DNA of 31,129 nucleotides, from IMG/VR virus record IMGVR_UViG_3300011253_000424, positions 1-31,129 of that record, one strand, 5' to 3'. The stretch is from a virus. How positions within the stretch are numbered: position 1 is the first letter of the stretch; every line of letters starts with the position of its first letter. Below the pieces are notes generated by a model. It had not been told where the DNA came from, did no database searches, and saw only the letters and a list, made by a program, of their open reading frames with translations. Below, one piece after another: positions 20,262 through 27,777 of the stretch. Made by a program: the position numbers and the translations under genes.

Positions 20262-21034
20262 TATCGTACTCCCATAATAACACCAATGTCATGCATAACT
20301 TGGATTTGCTTAATCACTTTTTCATACATTGCATAGGTGAGACTGTTAGGTCCATCTGAAGGTGCATTGTCAGGATCAGGATGCACTTCCATAAAGATGC
20401 CGTCTACATGCCCGGTAGCAACAGCGGCACGAACAAGAGCGGGTACATAATCCCGATTGCCACTAGAAACACTGCCAGAACCACCGGGTTTTTGTACAGA
20501 ATGAGTGGCATCAAAAATAATGGGAGCACGATAATTCTCATGCATATACTGAAGACCAGTAAAGTCATTGACAAGGGTATTATAGCCAAAAGAAGTGCCC
20601 CTTTCAGTAATCCAAACATTGTCATCTCCCACTTTACTAATAATGCCAGCTACGTCCCATGGCGCAAGGAACTGACCTTTCTTAACATTTACAATCTTAC
20701 CTGTGTTCTTTGCCGCCAGTAATAAGTCTGTCTGACGACAAAGAAAAGCAGGTATTTGTAGAACATCAACAACTTCTTTCATGATTGCTACCTGTCCAGT
20801 AGTATGAACATCTGTAACAACCTTACAACGAAGCTTACGCCTAATATCATCAAAGATAGGCATAGCACGTTCAACACCAATGCCTCTTTGACTATTTAGA
20901 GAGGTCCGATTAGCCTTATCAAAACTCGCTTTAAAATAAAACTCCATACCGTGATCTTCAGCAATGCGCTGACAGTATCTTGCGACTTCAAAAGAGTCTT
21001 CTTCTAGCTGACACGGACCTGCAATAATTTTCAT
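20261..21034 (-). CDS. kdsA: KDO-8-phosphate synthase
   Basis: 257 residues matching KdsA throughout: AGPCQLE (5-11), FYFKASFDKANRTS (32-45), RGIG, TDVHTTGQ, DVLQIPAFLCRQTDLLLAA, NVKKGQFLAPWD, ERGTSFGYNTLV, IIFDATHSVQKPGG and FMEVHPDPDNAPSDG. It condenses PEP with arabinose-5-phosphate. Slightly shorter than bacterial enzymes at the N-terminus, but with all active-site segments. TAATG overlaps couple it to the genes on both sides. Together with kdsB it should raise CMP-KDO in the infected cell. Confidence 0.93.
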   Translation of the reverse strand: MKIIAGPCQLEEDSFEVARYCQRIAEDHGMEFYFKASFDKANRTSLNSQRGIGVERAMPIFDDIRRKLRCKVVTDVHTTGQVAIMKEVVDVLQIPAFLCRQTDLLLAAKNTGKIVNVKKGQFLAPWDVAGIISKVGDDNVWITERGTSFGYNTLVNDFTGLQYMHENYRAPIIFDATHSVQKPGGSGSVSSGNRDYVPALVRAAVATGHVDGIFMEVHPDPDNAPSDGPNSLTYAMYEKVIKQIQVMHDIGVIMGVR

Positions 21035-21339
21035 TACATAAACTCACTTAAAGAGTGATCATTTGTTTGCCTACGCTGCTTGTTTTCAACAAGAACATCA
21101 GACAAAGTTTCTTTGTGGCGTTTGCGAGTAATGTTTTCATAATGATGATCAGCACAAATGTAGTGTCTGCGCCGCTTATCAAGACCGTAAAACTCTACAA
21201 GGTCTTTTGCCATCTTGCGAGGCGTCAATGGGCTGTAAAGCTGCAACTGTGCAGACTTGCGACAATTAGGCACAGAACACTTGTACGTCTCTTTGTGATA
21301 ATTAATCGCTTCTGTCTTACTCATAATTTTGAGAGTCAT
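21034..21339 (-). CDS. Small Cys/His protein, probable zinc-binding
   Basis: 101 residues from the ATG at 21339, which has GGAG 8 nt before it and starts just after the upstream stop; longer frames overlap that gene. YKCSVPNCRKSAQLQLYSP and later RRHYICADHHYENI give C-x5-C and C-x2-H-H pairs, consistent with one zinc knuckle. The rest is basic and helical. No named family. It sits between the nuclease-like gene and kdsA in a run of coupled starts. Confidence 0.65.
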   Translation of the reverse strand: MTLKIMSKTEAINYHKETYKCSVPNCRKSAQLQLYSPLTPRKMAKDLVEFYGLDKRRRHYICADHHYENITRKRHKETLSDVLVENKQRRQTNDHSLSEFM

Positions 21340-21340
21340 G

Positions 21341-21814
21341 TCACTTCTCCAAGTGTTTTTCATAGGTATTTTTGCTGTTACTAGTACCGTACTTCTCAGC
21401 AATTCGAATGTATTCATCATTGCTAATAGTATCTACAATATCACCATTCAGCTTATTGTACAAGTACATTGTTCGACCGTCCCGAGCATCTTTTGTGGTG
21501 ACCTTATCTTTTGACTTTGAGAAGTCCCAGATATGAATTACGCCACCATTGACACTGCTTGGCGATTCAACAAAGAAAAGCATATCAGCGTTTGAACATT
21601 TTTTATACTGACTTGGGTTAATCGAAAAGGAGTTTTCTTTATGCCAAGGCATCTGTGTTTTCACTTCACAGAATTTACCATCAACAACAAGGTCTTTTTT
21701 TGGATCATATTTATCATATGACATTTCTACTTTGTGACCTTGTGCTTCAAGATAACGCAGAACAAGACGTTCACCTAGCATACCAAGACTATCTCTTTTA
21801 TCATTAGCATTCAT
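21341..21814 (-). CDS. PD-(D/E)XK nuclease-like protein
   Basis: 157 residues. The pattern MLGERLVLRYLEAQGHKVEMSYDKYDPKKDLVVDGKFCEVKTQMP contains a helical Glu (GER), an Asp in KKDLVVDG and EVK, the E-x-K of the PD-(D/E)XK nuclease fold (about residues 40-54). Later residues form a typical core sheet (ADMLFFVESP, GVIHIWDFSK). It may be an endonuclease for host or branched DNA. Family beyond the fold is not decided. TAATG coupling with the upstream glycosyltransferase. Confidence 0.6.
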   Translation of the reverse strand: MNANDKRDSLGMLGERLVLRYLEAQGHKVEMSYDKYDPKKDLVVDGKFCEVKTQMPWHKENSFSINPSQYKKCSNADMLFFVESPSSVNGGVIHIWDFSKSKDKVTTKDARDGRTMYLYNKLNGDIVDTISNDEYIRIAEKYGTSNSKNTYEKHLEK

Positions 21815-22737
21815 TATACATATTCCTTTTTCAGTTTAACAAGTTTCATGCCATAGTTATTGACACCAGATGAAATAGTAACATCACCTCTCATCTTTAA
21901 TTTATTCTTCTTGAATGGACTATAATCAACATAGTGATGCCAGCGCCCATACTTCCATACAACTCTAGCAACATCTGGATGCATGTCAACCAGCATTTGT
22001 GATTTGTTGATAGTGCCTGTATGATTCATTGTGCCTTCACGCCATTGCTCTTTGTCTTGAACGCCTTCAGCATGATAAAACTCTTCAGTGTTACCTCCTT
22101 TCAAAGTTTGTGTAGCAGCTTTGCCTTGCAAGAATGCATTGAATTGTACAGTGCAATCACCGTCTTTCAATACACGCAAGCAGATATCAGTGTCCTCATT
22201 GTATCGTCCACGCCAGCGGTGCTTACAAGTATTCTCAATCAACAGACAAGAATAAATGCGAGTGTTCGCCACAAACGGTGGATATTTGTCACTGCGAGGT
22301 GCAATGAAAAAGCGATACTGAGGACCAGCAATAGGAACATTCTCATAGCGATCTACAAAATCTTCCATGACTTTGAAGCCGACGCCAGAATCTACACGAA
22401 TACGCTCATTCAGATGGTAACGGTAGAAGTCGGTGATATTATCATCTAATACCCAGTGACGTTTTGCACCCAGAGTTATTGAATGATCCCAGGACCAGTT
22501 CCTCGCACGGCCTGGGCCGTCTCCATGATTGCTAAACGGGGCAACTAGAAGTGTGACATACTCACGAATATTAAAGTTATCCAGAGCGGCCTCATAGTTC
22601 TTCAAATCTTGTGGCTCAATAACAATATAGTGAGGCACTTTTATTCGAGCAAGAGACCGAGAGGTAAACATAGATTCATGTCTACCTTTCGATACAATGT
22701 AAACTGGATACTGAGGATTAGTGTAATTAATCTTCAT
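21814..22737 (-). CDS. Glycosyltransferase of the TET-associated (TAGT-like) GT-A type
   Basis: 307 residues beginning PQYPVYIVSKGRHESMFTSRSL, then VPHYIVIEPQDLKNYEAAL, GDGPGRARNWSWDHSITLGAKRHWVLDDNITDFY (about 73-106) and later RGRYNEDTDICLRVLKDG. The order P-V-Y-I-x-S-K-G-R / V-E-x-x-D / G-x-G-x-A-R-N / H-W-x-x-D-D-N matches glycosyltransferases that phages encode near TET/JBP hydroxylases, thought to add sugars to modified DNA bases; DDN takes the role of the DxD metal motif. No TET-like gene is in this window. Substrate may be DNA or another acceptor. Confidence 0.75.
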   Translation of the reverse strand: MKINYTNPQYPVYIVSKGRHESMFTSRSLARIKVPHYIVIEPQDLKNYEAALDNFNIREYVTLLVAPFSNHGDGPGRARNWSWDHSITLGAKRHWVLDDNITDFYRYHLNERIRVDSGVGFKVMEDFVDRYENVPIAGPQYRFFIAPRSDKYPPFVANTRIYSCLLIENTCKHRWRGRYNEDTDICLRVLKDGDCTVQFNAFLQGKAATQTLKGGNTEEFYHAEGVQDKEQWREGTMNHTGTINKSQMLVDMHPDVARVVWKYGRWHHYVDYSPFKKNKLKMRGDVTISSGVNNYGMKLVKLKKEYV

Positions 22738-23074
22738 TGACTTCTTGATACCTCTTTAACATATTGTCATCTTTACCCAATTTAGGATACCAAGTAGACT
22801 TTGTTTTTGGTGTAAGAATTTGTTCAATCTTATTTGCAAACTCATCATAGTCTTCTTGATTGCGAAAATGGACATAGACAGTCTTATAAGGCTTTGTGTC
22901 GCTATGCTCATATTCTGGCATATCTTTCCAGTGCATACGCCAGTCATTAACTTTATCTGTGCCAAAAGAAGCATTCTCTTCGATAAAATCAGAAAGAGGA
23001 TTATGTTCTTCTTCTGTTTCGACACTCTTATCAATAAAGTTATCGTATTCAGTCGATTCTTTTACTTCAGTCAT
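22727..23074 (-). CDS. Conserved phage protein with a W-P-E...KTKSTWYP domain
   Basis: 115 residues. The acidic first third is probably disordered. Then WRMHWKDMPEYEHSDTKPYKTVYVHFRNQEDYDEFANKIEQILTPKTKSTWYPKLG, a short conserved domain that occurs in many phages, alone or next to ParB-like or methyltransferase domains. It reads as strand-helix-strand with a final T-K-S-x-W-Y-P. No function known to me. It starts by TAATG at the MazG-like stop and overlaps the glycosyltransferase start by 11 nt. Confidence 0.65.
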   Translation of the reverse strand: MTEVKESTEYDNFIDKSVETEEEHNPLSDFIEENASFGTDKVNDWRMHWKDMPEYEHSDTKPYKTVYVHFRNQEDYDEFANKIEQILTPKTKSTWYPKLGKDDNMLKRYQEVNED

Positions 23075-23460
23075 TAGGTACCGCTCACAATAATTTTCAA
23101 ATCAGGCTCACTGTAGTTAGGGCCTTTCATAATCTTACCATCTTCACGATAGATTGGTTTGCCGTCTTTGTCAAGCTTTGACATGTTACTGCGGTGAACT
23201 TCATTGAAACAAACATCAAGATTGATGCCAAATGCTGCACCTGCACCATAGACAACATAGAGAATATCAGTCAGCGCATCAGCAACTTCTACCAAGTCTT
23301 CATCAGCGATTGCTTCTTTCAGTTCATTCAACTCTTCTTCAATTAAGTCAACTCGCAAGTGAGTAGTTGTAGCATCAGGAAATTCTGCTTTGCGCTTCAC
23401 CTCTTGACCATAGGTGTTCATAAACTGAATTACTTTTTCAAAGTTAGTTACAGGGATCAT
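23074..23460 (-). CDS. MazG/HisE-like nucleotide pyrophosphohydrolase
   Basis: 128 residues. RVDLIEEELNELKEAIADEDLVEVADALTDILYVVYGAGAAFGINLD carries the all-alpha NTP-PPase motif E-x-x-E (in EEELNELKEAI) and E-x-x-D (EVADALTD), the Mg-binding set of the MazG/PRA-PH group; NMSK and a Gly-containing loop follow as in phage members. Substrate likely a nucleotide triphosphate or ppGpp-type nucleotide, not determined here. AGGAG before the ATG. Confidence 0.85.
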   Translation of the reverse strand: MIPVTNFEKVIQFMNTYGQEVKRKAEFPDATTTHLRVDLIEEELNELKEAIADEDLVEVADALTDILYVVYGAGAAFGINLDVCFNEVHRSNMSKLDKDGKPIYREDGKIMKGPNYSEPDLKIIVSGT

Positions 23461-23469
23461 TTTTTACTC

Positions 23470-23953
23470 CTATCTACCATAAAACATTGTTGGACCAACA
23501 TAGCTCGCATCAAAAAGATACCAGCAACAATTATCTTTACCTACAGATTTACTATCTTCAATCCATTTAACTCTACCAATACTCACAATCTTTTTTGCAA
23601 ATGACATATATTCAGCACTTTGCTTTGTATGCATCCAATCTGCATCAAAAAGCAACCAAGTAGGGATTTTCTTTTTGATTGCAAAATATTCAATAAAAGG
23701 ATGAAGAACTTTTCTATCCCAAGGAGGATTTGTAATGATATATTCTCCTTGTGGCTCTACATCTTTAAAGTCTTTTTGAATAATATCATCCCGCCTAGGT
23801 TCAATATCATATTTGTCTACTGCAATATGACCGAGACTTGCCAAGTGATCAACTAATCTTCCATCACCAGCACACGGTTCGAGGTTCTACCGCCGCAAAT
23901 GGTGTGGGGTAGAAGTCTCTAGGTTTTCTCTCGAAGTCTGAACGCTTACCCAT
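23470..23953 (-). pseudogene. DNA methyltransferase-like gene, frameshifted near its 5' end
   Basis: Two frames together make one recognisable protein. From ATG 23953 the first reads MGKRSDFERKPRDFYPTPFA and AVEP, then leaves frame and stops at 23864. In the other frame the sequence continues EPCAGDGRLVDHLASLGH, then YDIEPRRDDIIQ, EYIITNPPWDR and WLLFDADWMHTKQSAEYM. These are the SAM-binding E-P-C-A-G-D-G and catalytic N-P-P-W of a phage methyltransferase family. Related proteins have about ten more residues between VEP and EPCAG, so a short deletion that also shifted the frame is likely (or an assembly error). The ATG overlaps the gp46 stop. A restart at 23844 would lack motif I and probably be inactive. 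Confidence 0.7.
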
Positions 23954-25658
23954 TTGAAATATGACTAAAGTTTTTCACCTTCTCAAATTTGATTGTGCTT
24001 CTAAACTTGTCTGCGAGTGCATCCTGTTTATGACTAATCACAAATACATTCTCATCACCCAGTGTATTTAGAATCTTTAGGAACTCGTCTGTCCCTGTAC
24101 CGTCCAGAGAACTATCAAAGATTTCATCCAGTATCAACAGATTCGTGTTTGTGCTGTTCTTCATCTTTGCAACGGCTCTCCAAGTGAACAGCAGTGCAAG
24201 GTCAATACGCATCTTCTCACCTTCACTGAATGATGCATAAGAAAACTCATCACGATATCGTGACTTGATTGTTTCCTCAAAATTTTCATCCAGTGTGAAG
24301 TTTACATAGAACTCCATTGATGTAAGATAGGTGTTGATCAACTTGTTCATGATAGGAAGATACTGCTTGATAATCTTGGTCTTAATACCCTGATCAGTCA
24401 ACATTGCCCTTACCGCTTCACTATAAACTCTCGACTCACGCAACTTACTTTTCTCTTTAGTGACAGATTCAAATTCCTCTTCTAGAACTGTGACCTCTTC
24501 GTGGTCTTTTTTGTCAACATGTCCAGATTGCAGATGTTTTATTTCTGCATCTAAAGTTGCATTGAATTTCTGTAATTGGGACATAGAGCTATTTTCTTTT
24601 GCAATCTCAACATTGTTTGATTGTATGTTTTGACTAACTTCATTGATTATAGCAACCTTCGCCTTAGTTGCATTCAACTCATCTTGAAGGTCAGTCATTC
24701 CCCTCGACAACTTGTCAGCTTCATCCCTTTTCACATTGACCATATCAGATTTGAAAATCTCATCAATATGTTGTTTACATGTAGGACAGTCTTCATTTTT
24801 TTCAAAGAAACCAACAAGTCTACTGTGCGCCCTATGTTTTTCTTTGAGTTGGGATTGAATGTCTTTCAGCTTGGTGAACTTCTCTTCAATCTTCGAGGCG
24901 TTAGATATCTTCTCATGCATACAATCAATATCATCCTGAAGGTCAGCAATCTTTCGTTTCTTCTTGAATATTTCCTCTTCATTACCGCTAATCAAAGTTG
25001 TTTTTTCTTCGATCAACTTTCTTCGATTATCTTGAATGTCTTTGATGTACCTCTTCTTTAACACAAGTTTTTCTTTTGTGATAGATTCCTTATACTCCAA
25101 CTCTCTATAATCGGTTTCGATTGTTTTTAACTTCTGCTTGAGTATCATATTCATCAAGGAGAAAATCTGAATATCCAAAATCTCTTCAACGACTTCACGC
25201 CGATGTCTGGCTTTTAGTTGCATAAAAGGAATAAATGTAGATGAGCCAAGAATGACAACCTGTGTGAAACTACGATAGTTCAGTTTTAGGATTTGTTGCT
25301 CTAGGTATTTTTGGTAATCTCTCACATTGGCATCTTGATTGTACATCTTGCCACCAATATAAATCTCAAATACATTTGGCTTGATGCCACGAATAACTTT
25401 TATATCCTTACCACCAACGGTAAACTCAACCTCTACAAGACAATTAGACGCATTGACAGAGTTGAGAAGTTGTGGCTTGTTGATATTACGAAAGGGTTTA
25501 CCAAACAAACCAAAACACAATGCATCAAGAATAGTTGACTTACCAGCGCCATTTTCTCCGATAATCAATGTCGTAGAGTTTCTATCTAGTTGTATTTCAG
25601 TGAAGTTATTACCAGTTGATAAAAAGTTCTTCCACCTAACATAATTAAAATGAATCAA
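23946..25658 (-). CDS. 46: Recombination endonuclease subunit gp46 (SbcC/Rad50-like)
   Basis: 570 residues. Walker A GENGAGKST (34-42), a long coiled coil interrupted at mid-length by the zinc hook CPTCKQ (about residue 295), then FSEGEKMRIDLAL (signature) and LLILDEIFDSSLD (Walker B) near the end. With gp47 it resects DNA ends for recombination-dependent replication. The start is a TTG that overlaps the gp47 stop (TTGA), so the subunits are coupled. Confidence 0.95.
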   Translation of the reverse strand: MIHFNYVRWKNFLSTGNNFTEIQLDRNSTTLIIGENGAGKSTILDALCFGLFGKPFRNINKPQLLNSVNASNCLVEVEFTVGGKDIKVIRGIKPNVFEIYIGGKMYNQDANVRDYQKYLEQQILKLNYRSFTQVVILGSSTFIPFMQLKARHRREVVEEILDIQIFSLMNMILKQKLKTIETDYRELEYKESITKEKLVLKKRYIKDIQDNRRKLIEEKTTLISGNEEEIFKKKRKIADLQDDIDCMHEKISNASKIEEKFTKLKDIQSQLKEKHRAHSRLVGFFEKNEDCPTCKQHIDEIFKSDMVNVKRDEADKLSRGMTDLQDELNATKAKVAIINEVSQNIQSNNVEIAKENSSMSQLQKFNATLDAEIKHLQSGHVDKKDHEEVTVLEEEFESVTKEKSKLRESRVYSEAVRAMLTDQGIKTKIIKQYLPIMNKLINTYLTSMEFYVNFTLDENFEETIKSRYRDEFSYASFSEGEKMRIDLALLFTWRAVAKMKNSTNTNLLILDEIFDSSLDGTGTDEFLKILNTLGDENVFVISHKQDALADKFRSTIKFEKVKNFSHISNG

Positions 25659-26713
25659 ATCTCTAAATCCTGTGCTTCAATATATAATTCTCTTGTCGTA
25701 TTCTTGAGTCTATCTTTACTTAGGTCAATCGGTAGGTCATCAATATAGCGTTCAAGCAAGGTCATAGTGTCCTCGGTATTCTCAACAATATCATCAGAGA
25801 CATTGCTTGCATCCAACTCTGAGAAATCTTCAATAATCTTGACCTCATGACAATCAGCCTGTAACAACCTATCAACAAATTTATCGAACTGATAAAGGTC
25901 TTTCTTATTGACCACAACCAATTTCACATATTTATTTTTATACGCCGACATATCATGATTATCGTCAAAAATGGACACCGTATCATCATAGTAAATCTTA
26001 GAGTAAATAGTAAGAGGATTGACAATCCGTTCTAGCTCTCTCTTCTCTGTATCAAACACATGAAACCCTTTAGGATCATTCCAATCATTCCAGTAGATTT
26101 CATATGGTGTGCCAAGATAGAATATTTGACCGTCATCTGATTTGTGGTGATAATGACCACTCATCACCATATCAAATCTTTTAAATTCTTGTCTGTCCCA
26201 ACCATGATCCATGACTAAACCTCTCTGCATCTCAAAACCATTCAACTCTAAATGGCCCATGCAGATTTGAGCATCAGATGTTTGTAACATCTTCATCGTG
26301 TGAGACATATTCTCAGTATTAATCCAAGGAACAAATAGAATTCTACATCCATCAAACTCAACTTCAGTTGATTTCTCATAAACCGTAATATTGTTGTGTC
26401 TGCCGTCCACGAGTTCCTGTAGTGAGTTCACCTCGTTGGTATTCTTGTAGAAGGTGTCATGGTTTCCAACAAGCATATGAAAGTTTATGCCTTCAAACTT
26501 ATCAATAAACCGCTCACGGAAATCTTTCGCAATACGATAGGACACATATTTCCTTCTATCCATCACATCACCGAGATGAACAACATCGGTTATGTTGTGT
26601 TCCTTTAGATATGGGAAAAACTGGTTCTCATAAAACTCAAAAAAGTATTCGTTAAAGTTTTGATTGTCATTCCTAGCGCCGAAGTGAGTGTCGGTGATTA
26701 GAGCTACTTTCAA
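25655..26713 (-). CDS. 47: Recombination endonuclease subunit gp47 (SbcD/Mre11-like)
   Basis: 352 residues with the Mre11-type phosphoesterase motifs: ALITDTHFGARND (4-16), VHLGDVMDRRK (about 45-55), LVGNHDTF, CMGHLELNGFEM and MVMSGHYHHKSDD. Metal-dependent nuclease partner of gp46. Starts at TTG 26713, overlapping the gp55 stop (TTGA). The C-terminal third is acidic and binds gp46 in this family. Confidence 0.95.
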   Translation of the reverse strand: MKVALITDTHFGARNDNQNFNEYFFEFYENQFFPYLKEHNITDVVHLGDVMDRRKYVSYRIAKDFRERFIDKFEGINFHMLVGNHDTFYKNTNEVNSLQELVDGRHNNITVYEKSTEVEFDGCRILFVPWINTENMSHTMKMLQTSDAQICMGHLELNGFEMQRGLVMDHGWDRQEFKRFDMVMSGHYHHKSDDGQIFYLGTPYEIYWNDWNDPKGFHVFDTEKRELERIVNPLTIYSKIYYDDTVSIFDDNHDMSAYKNKYVKLVVVNKKDLYQFDKFVDRLLQADCHEVKIIEDFSELDASNVSDDIVENTEDTMTLLERYIDDLPIDLSKDRLKNTTRELYIEAQDLEI

Positions 26714-27249
26714 TCTTTTTTCTCCATGAAGACTTCTAGTCCTTTTTTCTTACCAGAGTCTTCTTTTTTCTTGGGTTTATAAACATCTTCCTCTGGCAAG
26801 AATGCAGCTAAGTCAATCCCCTCAACATGATAAACGCTATTATCACCTTCCATAGTTGTGAAAGAAGTATAAGCCTCTCTCTCAATCATTTTATTCTTTA
26901 CATGACTTTGCTTTTTCTCTTTTGCAATTCTTCTTAAAAATGCATAATAGATTATCTGAGTGAAGTATGCAAAAGGGTTTTTTGATTTTTCTGGATTGAA
27001 ATTTTTTACATATTGTAGACAATTCTCAATACCGTCTGAAATCATTTCATCTCTGTAAGTATAGTTTATGAAATTTGGTCTATATGATAAATGAGTTGCG
27101 ATTTTTAAAAAACACTCACCAATATAATTTGTAACAGGAGGAGACTGCTTTCCAGCATCTTCTGCGATAGCGCACTTCTCTCTCCACTCAATCATTGCTT
27201 GTAAAAAAACTTTGTTGTCTACATAATGAACACTTTTTTTCTTTGCCAT
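26710..27249 (-). CDS. 55: Late-transcription sigma factor gp55
   Basis: 179 residues, basic. YRDEMISDGIENCLQYVKNFNPEKSKNPFAYFTQIIYYAFLRRIAKEKKQ (about 67-115) corresponds to sigma region 2 as in T4 gp55, which recognises TATAAATA without a -35 box; exact TATAAATA elements precede late units here. The Lys-rich C-terminus is where T4 gp55 carries its sliding-clamp-binding tail; here it ends GLEVFMEKKD. Served by its own consensus promoter. First gene of the 55-47-46 string. Confidence 0.9.
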   Translation of the reverse strand: MAKKKSVHYVDNKVFLQAMIEWREKCAIAEDAGKQSPPVTNYIGECFLKIATHLSYRPNFINYTYRDEMISDGIENCLQYVKNFNPEKSKNPFAYFTQIIYYAFLRRIAKEKKQSHVKNKMIEREAYTSFTTMEGDNSVYHVEGIDLAAFLPEEDVYKPKKKEDSGKKKGLEVFMEKKD

Positions 27250-27272
27250 TTAAATCTCCAATCACATAATAA

Positions 27273-27301
27273 ATAATAAACAAATATATACATAATGTCA
27301 A
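27273..27301 (-). promoter_or_regulatory. Consensus host-type promoter for gene 55 (TTGACA-17-TATTAT)
   Basis: On the - strand TTGACA (27301-27296), 17 nt, TATTAT (27278-27273), 24 nt before the gp55 ATG at 27249. Its -35 box is one arm of a 9-bp inverted repeat (27296-27334). Confidence 0.8.
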
Positions 27302-27372
27302 TACCCATTTATTTCTTTCATTGGAGTATTGACAAGTAGTGAAAAACCGTGTACTTTAAGTATGTGCCTGGG

Positions 27373-27777
27373 TCAATGAATAAGTTTAGAACCTGTTTCG
27401 GTTCCTTCTAATAGTTCATCATACATATCTTCATCATCTGGGTCATCGTCATCTGGAGATAGAATATCTTCATTCTCCCAATCCTCATCTATTTTTCTAA
27501 TCACATGCTCATAGTATCTAGCTAATCCAGTTGATGCATCGGCGATTAGTATGCAATGACTTTTATTAATCTCAAAATATCTCTGCTCAGAAAAATGTTG
27601 CAACCATGGCTTGAGATTTAAGATTTCATTAATCTGTCCATCTGATCTTAATTTAGGAATTACATCCATTTTTAGTGGATTCGACACTTCATAATTGTCT
27701 ACTGTTTCACCACTTATTTCACAGATAATCATTTCATTGTTGGCAAACTTTAGAATCTTGTAATTTTCTAGATTCAT
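27373..27777 (-). CDS. Conserved acidic phage protein, N-terminal Sm/SH3-like barrel
   Basis: 134 residues. The first half (YKILKFANNEMIICEISGETVDNYEVSNPLKMDV) reads as a small beta barrel of the kind common in marine T4-like phages; the C-terminal third is extremely acidic (SPDDDDPDDEDMYDELLEG) and may mimic nucleic acid or bind a basic partner. It overlaps the UvsW stop (ATGA). Between UvsW and gp55, so a role in recombination or transcription is plausible but unproven. Confidence 0.7.
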   Translation of the reverse strand: MNLENYKILKFANNEMIICEISGETVDNYEVSNPLKMDVIPKLRSDGQINEILNLKPWLQHFSEQRYFEINKSHCILIADASTGLARYYEHVIRKIDEDWENEDILSPDDDDPDDEDMYDELLEGTETGSKLIH

